Below are positions 58,184 through 64,000 of a stretch of 64,000 bases of DNA, in pieces. The position numbers and the translations under genes are program-made. Source of the DNA: Flaviaestuariibacter flavus. GTDB lineage: Bacteria; Bacteroidota; Bacteroidia; Chitinophagales; Chitinophagaceae. Location of the stretch: positions 75,914 through 139,913 of the forward strand of contig NZ_SJZI01000008.1 of NCBI RefSeq assembly GCF_004337505.1, written 5' to 3'. The notes under the pieces were generated by a model. It was not told where the DNA came from. It saw only the letters and a program-made list of their open reading frames with translations, and made no database searches. Numbering within the stretch: position 1 is the first letter of the stretch; every line of letters starts with the position of its first letter.

Positions 58184-58282
58184 GGTTCTAAGCTTCTAGG
58201 GTTCTATGTTTAAGCGTTGGTTTGATTACCGCCGGGCACAACCACGGACCCTCAGCGCCTCGGAAGCCCGGAACCCTTCTCG

Positions 58283-58290
58283 TATCTTTG
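58283..58290 (+). promoter_or_regulatory. -7 element of the thioesterase gene
   Basis: TATCTTTG, 15 nt before the chosen ATG at 58306. It rules out the ATG further upstream at 58222. Confidence 0.55.
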
Positions 58291-58305
58291 CGGAAATTCC
58301 CGAAA

Positions 58306-58821
58306 ATGCAGACCAGAAAAGCATCCGAGAGCTATACCATGATGACGGAGCTCGTGCTCCCCAACGATACCAACGTGTTCGGCAACCTGATGGGCGGCCG
58401 CCTCATGTACTGGATGGATATCGCCGCGGCCATCGCGGCCCAGCGTCATTGCAACGCCCCGGTGGTAACCGCCTCGGTTGACAATATCTCATTCGAAAAC
58501 CCGATCAAGCTCGGGAATACGGTGCACATTGAAGCGGTGGTCACCCGCGCCTTCAACACGTCGATGGAAGTGCACCTCAAGGTGTGGGGGGAAGACTTCA
58601 CCCAGCAGTTCAAATACAAAAGCAACGAAGCCTACTATACGTTTGTGGCACTCGACCCCAACCGCCGTCCGCGTGTCGTGCCCCAACTCGCCCCGGAAAC
58701 CGAAGAAGAGCAGAAGCTATTCGAAGGCGCCCTGCGCCGCCGCCAGATACGCCTGATCCTCGGTGGCAAGATGAAGCCGGACGATGCCGTGGAATTGAAA
58801 GCGCTGTTCGTGAAAGAGTAA
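58306..58821 (+). CDS. Acyl-CoA thioesterase (YciA/hotdog family)
   Basis: This 171-residue protein has the hotdog fold with 'MTELVLPNDTNVFGNLMGGRLMYWMDIAAAIAAQRH' (the N-x-x-G-x-x-x-G-G helix with the catalytic Asp), 'VTASVDNISFENPIKLGNTVHIEAVVTRAFNTSMEVHLKVW' and a C-terminal tail rich in charged residues. It hydrolyses acyl-CoA esters. Specificity cannot be told. The TAA stop is the first triplet of a TAATTGG word repeat. Confidence 0.9.
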   Translation: MQTRKASESYTMMTELVLPNDTNVFGNLMGGRLMYWMDIAAAIAAQRHCNAPVVTASVDNISFENPIKLGNTVHIEAVVTRAFNTSMEVHLKVWGEDFTQQFKYKSNEAYYTFVALDPNRRPRVVPQLAPETEEEQKLFEGALRRRQIRLILGGKMKPDDAVELKALFVKE

Positions 58822-58963
58822 TTGGTTAATTGGTCTATTAGTTAATTGGTAAGGGTCGTTTCACAACGACCCTTACTTGTTTTACCGACCAGCCTTATGA
58901 TGATACCATCGCAGGCCGGTAGACCTATTGTTCGCCGCGAACCGGTTACCAATAGACTAATCA
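58819..58963. repeat. TAATTGG inverted words around a terminator (thioesterase/dps convergence)
   Basis: TAATTGGTTAATTGGTCTAT words begin at the thioesterase stop (58819-58850). A hairpin AAGGGTCGT/ACGACCCTT follows at 58851-58874. Mirrored words (ACCAATAGACTAATCA) end in the dps stop codon (58961-58963). Confidence 0.8.
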
Positions 58964-59425
58964 CTTTAAGTAGGCGGAATACATCCATACCAGCTTCTCC
59001 TGCCCGCGGATATAGTCGCTCATGAGTGCGGCGGTGCCTTCATCCCCCGCTTCACCTGCTGCTTCGGCTATACTGCGTTGCAGCACCAGCAACGACTGGA
59101 AAGAGTCCAGGATGCTTTGCATCGCTTCGTTGCCGCCAGACACATTTTTTGCGGGCTTGATCTCTGATGTTGCGATATAGTCCTGGAAGGTGTGCAGGGG
59201 TGTATTCCCGAGGGTAAGAATACGCTCCGCGATCTCGTCCACTTTTACCAGCAGGTCGTTGTACAGCTCTTCAAACTTGGCGTGCAGCTCAAAAAACTTC
59301 TCGCCGGTAATGTTCCAGTGAAAGCCGCGGGCATTGATATAAAACACCTGGTAATTCGATAACAATTTGTTCAGTTGCTCCGAGAGCTTCTTCGATTGCT
59401 CCGTATCGAGTCCGATGCGATTCAT
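58961..59425 (-). CDS. dps: Dps family ferritin-like protein
   Basis: This 154-residue DNA-protecting mini-ferritin forms 12-mers that oxidise and store iron. The inter-subunit ferroxidase residues are H36 ('GFHWNI'), H48 ('ELHAKFEELY'), D63 and E67 ('KVDEIAERIL'), with spacing as in known Dps. The N-terminus is short, with little Lys, so DNA binding by a tail is doubtful. A TATTTTTG lies 24 nt upstream. Stress control is expected but not visible. Confidence 0.93.
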   Translation of the reverse strand: MNRIGLDTEQSKKLSEQLNKLLSNYQVFYINARGFHWNITGEKFFELHAKFEELYNDLLVKVDEIAERILTLGNTPLHTFQDYIATSEIKPAKNVSGGNEAMQSILDSFQSLLVLQRSIAEAAGEAGDEGTAALMSDYIRGQEKLVWMYSAYLK

Positions 59426-59449
59426 GATCTGAATTTATTGCCTGTGCTT

Positions 59450-59457
59450 CAAAAATA
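59450..59457 (-). promoter_or_regulatory. -7 element of dps
   Basis: TATTTTTG on the minus strand, 24 nt before the ATG. Confidence 0.5.
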
Positions 59458-59470
59458 AGACCGCACCATG

Positions 59471-59583
59471 GATCTCAGATCTCAGATGTCAGATCTCAGA
59501 TCGGGCCGCAAAAAATAAAAAGAACCGCATTGCGGTTCGTCAGAAAGTCAATCCATCGCCAGGTTCAGATCTGAGATCCCAGA
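59471..59583. repeat. CAGATCT words flanking a terminator after the acyltransferase gene
   Basis: After the stop (minus strand): TCTGGGATCTCAGATCTGA, then the hairpin GAACCGCA/TGCGGTTC (59521-59539) with a T-rich tail, then GATCTGAGATCTGACATCTG-type words (59471-59502). It is the same word family as the palindrome inside the rRNA methyltransferase gene. Confidence 0.75.
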
Positions 59584-60357
59584 TCACGACGCCAGTTTCT
59601 CCGCCGTCTTCCAGTGATGTGCGCCCTGCAGCATGTGCTGCTTGCTTTGTTCGATGGCGTCCATCACCTGTGCCAGGATCTGCTCCGGTGTGTCTTCATA
59701 ATTGATCTGCATCGGCGGCTTGAATGTAACGCTCAGCAGGGTCCCTTTTTTCTTGAATTTGAGGCCTTTCTTGTTGAAGGCGCGCCAGAAGCCCTGGATG
59801 ACCACGGGGATCACCACGGGCCGCATTTGCTTGATGATATAGGCTGTTCCCTTGCGGCCGGGCGCAAAGGGCTTGGTGGTGCCCTGCGGGAAGGTGATCA
59901 CCCAGGCGCGGTCGAGGGCGCGCTGGATCTTGCGCGTATCGGACGGATCGAGGCCGCGGCGCGTTTCATTACCGTCCTTTTTCCAGGTACGCCTAACCGT
60001 GAGTGCGCCGGCAAGGGTAAAGAGCCGGCTGATCCAGGAGCTCTTCATCGTCTCTTCGGCGGCCACGTAATAGACGCGGGTAAATGGATTGAGCAGGTAA
60101 TAGGGAACGCCCAGCTTATTCTTCTTGCGCCATTTCACCGCGCAGAAAATGTGCAGGAAGGTGATGACGTCGGCAAAATAGGTCTGATGGTTGGACACGA
60201 AAAGAACGTTGCGCTTCGGCAGGTCCTGGATGTGCTCGGTACCGCGGATCCGCAGCTTGTTCACGATCATCAGGCCAGGATAGGTGAAGATACCCACCAG
60301 CGCATAAAGCAGTTTACGCACGAGCGTAAACTCCGCTAGTTTTTTCCAGATACTCAT
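59584..60357 (-). CDS. PlsC-like lysophospholipid acyltransferase
   Basis: This 257-residue membrane-associated acyltransferase probably acts in phosphatidic-acid or related lipid synthesis. The motif I region is 'VSNHQTYFAD': the His (57) to Asp (63) spacing is five residues, one more than the canonical HX4D. Motif III reads 'TFPQGTTKPF' instead of the usual FPEGTR. 'VIPVVIQGF' matches motif IV. The differences suggest a divergent subfamily with an unknown acceptor. It is a single gene, convergent with the words and hairpin after it. Confidence 0.85.
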   Translation of the reverse strand: MSIWKKLAEFTLVRKLLYALVGIFTYPGLMIVNKLRIRGTEHIQDLPKRNVLFVSNHQTYFADVITFLHIFCAVKWRKKNKLGVPYYLLNPFTRVYYVAAEETMKSSWISRLFTLAGALTVRRTWKKDGNETRRGLDPSDTRKIQRALDRAWVITFPQGTTKPFAPGRKGTAYIIKQMRPVVIPVVIQGFWRAFNKKGLKFKKKGTLLSVTFKPPMQINYEDTPEQILAQVMDAIEQSKQHMLQGAHHWKTAEKLAS

Positions 60358-60477
60358 TGGTCAAGCAATTGGCGGTAAAGGTACGTGTTTCGGAATTGTT
60401 AAGTATTGCCGCGACGGGGCAGCACGCTGTGCATTTCCGTTACTTCGACCGTCTTACCGGTAAGAAAACTTCTTTGT

Positions 60478-61197
60478 ATGAAAAAACTGTTCCTCGCTCT
60501 TTTCGCCGCCACCACCCTGCTGGGCGCGTCTGCGCAAACCAACATGAGTACCAACCCCTACCCACGCACCATCACCGTCAACGGCTCGGCCGAGCAGGAG
60601 GTGATCCCCGACGAGATCTATGTGAACGTAGACCTGAAGGAATACGATAAGAAAGGCCAGGGTAAGGTAGCGCTCGACGGCATCCGCCGCGACTTCCTCA
60701 ATGCCGTACGGGCCGTTGGCCTGCCCGATTCGGCAGTGACCATCGCCGCCTACGATGGTCTTAACCCGTGGTGGCAGCGCAAGAAAAAGAAAGACGAGCT
60801 CTATGCGACCATCACCTACCAGGTGAAGCTCAGGAGCAGCCGCATGCTCGACGATCTCGTTGGCCGCCTCGACGACAACGCCACACAGAACTTTTATATC
60901 GCCCGCGTTGACCACAGCCGCCTGGCCGAATACCGCAAGCAGCTGAAGATTGCCGCCGTAAAAGCGGCAAAGGAAAAAGCCAAGTACCTGGCCGAGCCCA
61001 TCGGCGAGCGCATCGGTGAAGCGGTAACGATCAATGAACCGGTAGAATTCGGCGGGCCCATCGTATACAACCAAGCCGCCAACGTGCGTTACAAAACCGC
61101 CGCGGTTGAAATGGGCGGCGGCGACGATTCCAACCAGCCCGACTTCCGCAAGATCAAGCTTAAGTATGATGTGACGGTTGTGTTTGCGTTGAAATGA
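60478..61197 (+). CDS. SIMPL/DUF541 periplasmic protein
   Basis: This 239-residue exported protein has a signal peptide (MKKLFLALFAATTLLGASAQ). The SIMPL domain shows 'RTITVNGSAEQEVIPDEIYVNVDLKEY', 'VALDGIRRDFLNAVRAVGLPDSAVTIAAYDG', 'YQVKLRSSRMLDDLVGRLDDN', 'AAVKAAKEKAKYLAEPIGERIGEAVTINEP' and a final 'LKYDVTVVFALK'. Bacterial members are linked to oxidative-stress tolerance, with unclear chemistry. The start is chosen at the signal peptide. The frame upstream lacks protein character. Confidence 0.9.
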   Translation: MKKLFLALFAATTLLGASAQTNMSTNPYPRTITVNGSAEQEVIPDEIYVNVDLKEYDKKGQGKVALDGIRRDFLNAVRAVGLPDSAVTIAAYDGLNPWWQRKKKKDELYATITYQVKLRSSRMLDDLVGRLDDNATQNFYIARVDHSRLAEYRKQLKIAAVKAAKEKAKYLAEPIGERIGEAVTINEPVEFGGPIVYNQAANVRYKTAAVEMGGGDDSNQPDFRKIKLKYDVTVVFALK

Positions 61198-61245
61198 GAG
61201 AAAGCACTGGGGTATTCCTTTTAAGAATGACGCAGCCATAGATGG

Positions 61246-61277
61246 GGAGATTGCTTCGCTGCGCTCGCAATGACGTC
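61246..61277. repeat. TTGCTTCGCT-type dispersed repeat
   Basis: GGAGATTGCTTCGCTGCGCT followed by CGCAATGACG. It is a further copy of the repeat at 13.36-13.5 and 33.39 kb. ATCAGACATCGGACATCAGA words follow at 61302-61324. Confidence 0.75.
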
Positions 61278-61332
61278 CCCGGTACAAAAACGCCTCTCTA
61301 AATCAGACATCGGACATCAGACATTCCCAAAT

Positions 61333-61365
61333 AAAAAAAGCCCCATCCTTACGGACGGGGCTTTG
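61333..61365. terminator. Intrinsic terminator of rpsA
   Basis: AAAGCCCC and GGGGCTTT arms around TCC-TTAC-GGA, with A/T tracts on both sides. It lies 20 bp past the rpsA stop and can also stop plus-strand transcripts. Confidence 0.85.
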
Positions 61366-61385
61366 TATTTTAAGAAAGCTCAGAA

Positions 61386-63326
61386 TTAAGCCTCGGGCTT
61401 GTTGTCAGCCGGGTTGTTCTTCTCTTCTTTCTGCAGGCGCTCCTTGATCTGGGCGAGGGCACCCAGGTCGCCGAGGGTGGCCTTCTCTACCTTGCTCTGG
61501 AGGTTCTTCACCGCCTTGTTGGTCTGCTCGGCATTGGCGCGCGCTTCCTTGCGGACGGCGTCCTTCTCCTCTGCCTTGGCAGCTTCCCAGGTGCGGGTGT
61601 GCGAAACCACGATGCGCTTCTCATTGCGATCGAACTCGATCACCATGAAGGGAGCAACCTCGTCGGCGCCTACGCTCTTACCATCTTCCTTAGCCAGGTG
61701 ACGGTTGGGCGCGAAGCCTTCCAGGCCATAGGGCATCTGCACGATGGCGCCTTTGTCGTCCTTGCGGATAACGGTGCCTTCATGCACGGTGCCGATGGCG
61801 AAGGTGTCCTGGAGCGTATTCCAGGGATCTTCTTCCAGTTGCTTGTGACCCAGCTGCAGCTTGCGGTTGTCCTTGTCGATGCCAAGGATAACAACCTCGA
61901 TCTGCTGGCCCACTTTCGTGAACTCGCTGGGGTGGTTGTAGCGCTTCAGCCAGCTCAGGTCGGAGATGTGGATCATACCACCGATGCCCTGGCTCAGCTC
62001 AACAAACACGCCGTAAGGAGTGATGTTCTTAACCGTGCCGGTGTGGCGGCTGCCTTCGGGGAAGTTGATCTCGATATCGTTCCAGGGATCCTGGCTCAGC
62101 TGCTTGATCGAGAGGCTCATCTTGCGGCTGTCCTTGTCGAGGGTAACGATCTTGGCTTCATGCTCGTCGTTGAGCTTGAAGAACTCCTTCGCGTTGATGG
62201 GGGTATTGGCCCAGGTAATTTCCGATACGTGCACGAGGCCTTCTACGCCCGGCATGATCTCGAGGAAAGCACCATAGTCTTCGATGTTCACTACGCGGCC
62301 CTTGAGGGTAGCGCCTTCGTGGATGTTCTCCGGAAGTACGTCCCAGGGATGCGGGGTGAGTTGCTTGAGACCAAGCGAAATACGCTTCTTCTCGTCATCG
62401 AAATCAAGCACAACAACGTTGAGCTTCTGGTCGAGCTTGAGCACTTCGCTCGGGTGGTTGATACGACCCCAGCTGATGTCGGTGATGTACAGCAGGCCGT
62501 CGAGACCACCGAGGTCCATGAACGCACCGAAGTCGGTGATGTTCTTGACGGTACCTTCCAGTACCTGGCCTTTTTCCAGCTGGCCGATGATCTGGGCGCG
62601 CTGTGCTTCGATATCGCTCTCGATGAGGGCTTTGTGCGATACAACGGCGTTCTTGATGGCTTCGTTGATCTTCACCACCTTGAATTCCATCGTCTTGCCT
62701 ACGAACTGGTCGTAGTCGGTTACAGGCTTCACGTCGATCTGCGAACCCGGCAGGAAGGTCTCCATACCGAAAACGTCTACGATCAGGCCGCCCTTCGTTT
62801 TGGAGGTAACGGTACCGGTAACGATTTCGCCGGTCTTGTGTACTTCAACGATGCGCTCCCAGGCACGCGTGATGCGGGCTTGCTTGCGGGAAAGGTTGAG
62901 GTTGCCGTCGCGGTCTTCTTTCTCAACAACCATTACTTCTACTTCATCACCGACCTTCAGGCCCTGGATGTCGCGGAATTCATTGAGGGAAACGAGGCCG
63001 TCCGACTTAAAGCCGATGTTCAGCACTACGTCGGTCTTGGTGATACCCACCACGAGACCTTTGATGAGCTCGCCGTCGTTCAGTTGTACAAACGTGCTTT
63101 CATACACTTTGTCGTACTTCTGCTGCTCGTCTTTGCTGTAGGTAGCTACGTTGCGCTTGTCGATGCTCCAGTCGAAGTCATCGTGAGCGGTTTCCACTAC
63201 CGGGGCGGGAGCCGGCTTTGCTTCTGCGGCAGGTGCATTTGTTGTCGCGGTAGCAGCTTCGGCAACCGGGGTTGCTGCAGCCTGCTCCTGGCCTTCCGCG
63301 TTTTGGTTAACAATATTTTCTTCCAT
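61386..63326 (-). CDS. rpsA: 30S ribosomal protein S1
   Basis: This 646-residue protein has an Ala/Pro/Glu-rich N-terminal extension (~1-60) followed by consecutive S1 RNA-binding repeats, recognised by 'GLVVGITKTDVVLNIGFKSDGLV', 'GTVTSKTKGGLIVDVFGMETFLPGSQ', 'GTVKNITDFGAFMDLGGLDGLLYITDISWGR', 'GRVVNIEDYGAFLEIMPGVEGLVHVSEI', 'GTVKNITPYGVFVELSQGIGGMIHISDLSW' and 'GTVIRKDDKGAIVQMPYGLEGFAPN'. S1 recruits mRNA to the ribosome. The start follows from the TATCTTTG element 30 nt upstream. Confidence 0.96.
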   Translation of the reverse strand: MEENIVNQNAEGQEQAAATPVAEAATATTNAPAAEAKPAPAPVVETAHDDFDWSIDKRNVATYSKDEQQKYDKVYESTFVQLNDGELIKGLVVGITKTDVVLNIGFKSDGLVSLNEFRDIQGLKVGDEVEVMVVEKEDRDGNLNLSRKQARITRAWERIVEVHKTGEIVTGTVTSKTKGGLIVDVFGMETFLPGSQIDVKPVTDYDQFVGKTMEFKVVKINEAIKNAVVSHKALIESDIEAQRAQIIGQLEKGQVLEGTVKNITDFGAFMDLGGLDGLLYITDISWGRINHPSEVLKLDQKLNVVVLDFDDEKKRISLGLKQLTPHPWDVLPENIHEGATLKGRVVNIEDYGAFLEIMPGVEGLVHVSEITWANTPINAKEFFKLNDEHEAKIVTLDKDSRKMSLSIKQLSQDPWNDIEINFPEGSRHTGTVKNITPYGVFVELSQGIGGMIHISDLSWLKRYNHPSEFTKVGQQIEVVILGIDKDNRKLQLGHKQLEEDPWNTLQDTFAIGTVHEGTVIRKDDKGAIVQMPYGLEGFAPNRHLAKEDGKSVGADEVAPFMVIEFDRNEKRIVVSHTRTWEAAKAEEKDAVRKEARANAEQTNKAVKNLQSKVEKATLGDLGALAQIKERLQKEEKNNPADNKPEA

Positions 63327-63356
63327 AAAAATTCCCGAGGGGTTTATTCGGGGGTG

Positions 63357-63364
63357 CAAAGATA
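63357..63364 (-). promoter_or_regulatory. -7 element of rpsA
   Basis: TATCTTTG on the minus strand, 30 nt before the ATG. The leader contains a small CCCGA/TCGGG stem (about 63333-63351). Confidence 0.55.
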
Positions 63365-63408
63365 AGAAAAAGGGCCGGTCGGAAGCCCGGCAGGCGCGCC
63401 TTTTTCGT

Positions 63409-63416
63409 TAAGTTTG
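63409..63416 (+). promoter_or_regulatory. -7 element of the PagL-like gene
   Basis: TAAGTTTG, 7 nt before the ATG at 63424. Confidence 0.55.
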
Positions 63417-63423
63417 GCGGCTC

Positions 63424-64000
63424 ATGTTCCGAAACTGCTGCCTTTTGCTCCTGCCCCTCCTGGCGGCCCTTCGCGGCCATAGCCAGGCACCCGAATACGC
63501 GGCCGGCGGCGCCTTCCACCTCGGCTCTTTCATCACCAAGATGAGCAAGGCCGATGTGCTCAAAGACTCCTACAGCTCTTTTGTCCAGGGTGAATGGAGC
63601 GCGTCCACCCCCCTTTCGGCCCGCACCCGGCTCGGCGCCACGCTCCTGCATGGCAATTCGGGCGGAAAGCGGTACCTCGGCACAGTCAGCGCGGCCCTGG
63701 GCTTTGCCGACCGCCCCCTGCTGGGCCACCGTGCCTGGCGCCTCCACGGCCGCCTTGCCGCCGGCCTAGGCTGGATCGGCAAGCCCTACGACCCGGAAAC
63801 GAATTTCAAGAACACCCTGCTGGGCTCCCACCTTAACGCTGCGGTGCAGCTCTCCGTCTACCAGGAGCTCCGCATCGGCAGGCATTGGTCCTGGAACAGC
63901 GGCGTTTCTTTTCTGCATCTTTCCAACGGCCTCAGCACCCTGCCCAACCTGGGACTCAATATCCCGGCGCTGCATACCGGCGTCCTGTACCGCTGGGCCG
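63424..64000 (+). CDS. Acyloxyacyl hydrolase / PagL-like lipid A deacylase (5' part)
   Basis: The gene is open to the end of the window, with 192 residues visible. It has a signal peptide (MFRNCCLLLLPLLAALRGHSQ). The mature part shows beta-barrel strands with 'LGWIGKPYDPETNFKNTLLGSHLNAAVQL' and the PagL catalytic motif at H165-x-S167-N ('FLHLSNGLSTLPNLGLNIPAL'). PagL removes the 3-O acyl chain of lipid A in the outer membrane. The C-terminal strands, with a possible catalytic Glu, lie beyond the window. I assign it from the His-Ser motif and the downstream PNxGxN. Confidence 0.8.
   Translation, partial: MFRNCCLLLLPLLAALRGHSQAPEYAAGGAFHLGSFITKMSKADVLKDSYSSFVQGEWSASTPLSARTRLGATLLHGNSGGKRYLGTVSAALGFADRPLLGHRAWRLHGRLAAGLGWIGKPYDPETNFKNTLLGSHLNAAVQLSVYQELRIGRHWSWNSGVSFLHLSNGLSTLPNLGLNIPALHTGVLYRWA

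Noticed and set aside
61599-63365. Plus-strand frame of 588 codons
   Set aside because: Antisense to rpsA; explained by the regular codon use of the S1 repeats.

Overview
The window looks like the chromosome of a Bacteroidota member, most likely a Chitinophagaceae relative of about 60% GC. The evidence is the many TAnnTTTG-type -7 promoter elements just upstream of genes, a T9SS-sorted surface protein, ftsK followed by a LolA-like gene, a split NAD(P) transhydrogenase, NamZ (DUF1343), and start regions without clear Shine-Dalgarno sequences. Most of the window is housekeeping sequence. It contains one tRNA (Val, GAC). I see no rRNA, transposase, integrase or cas gene.

Layout. 0-9.9 kb: prfC, a small ORF, lolA-like, ftsK, a DUF423 membrane protein, aroK, glutaryl-CoA dehydrogenase, a thioredoxin-like protein and pyrF. 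10-18.6 kb: a catabolic kynurenine-pathway cluster. KMO, kynureninase, a RidA-type 2-aminomuconate deaminase, aminomuconate-semialdehyde dehydrogenase and an SDR lie on the minus strand. 3-hydroxyanthranilate dioxygenase, ACMS decarboxylase and a small secreted protein lie on the plus strand. 18.6-21.2 kb: a GNAT relic, a PaiB-like protein, Mrp and a carboxypeptidase-regulatory-like protein. 21.26-24.53 kb: an AT-rich three-gene island (DUF262 protein, DUF3696-type AAA ATPase, unknown protein), the best candidate for a little-described, probably antiphage, system. 24.5-43 kb: SNF2 helicase, HBDH plus a DUF1493 protein, YigZ, ribD/prmC, ExbB/ExbD, SPFH and OmpA proteins, pepT, slyD, namZ, fmt, a LysM protein and an rRNA methyltransferase. 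43-51 kb: transhydrogenase operon, thyA-folA-methyltransferase operon, and a c-type lipoprotein/DUF5777/YceI operon. 51-64 kb: SRPBCC protein, murQ, a DeoR regulator, a lone response regulator, the T9SS protein, tRNA-Val, proline dehydrogenase, thioesterase, Dps, an acyltransferase, a SIMPL protein, rpsA and the start of a PagL-like lipid A deacylase gene.

The second unusual theme is non-coding. Many gene ends run straight into short 'word' repeats (8-16 bp words repeated or mirrored), each intergenic region having its own word. They are often arranged as stop codon, words, GC hairpin, inverted words. One such palindrome sits in frame inside an rRNA methyltransferase gene, and another forms the C-terminal tail of DHFR. 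Upstream of the methyltransferase gene, four TCACA/TGTGA palindromes are spaced exactly 42 bp apart. Eight genes have a -7 element only 4-5 nt before the start codon, which predicts leaderless mRNAs.
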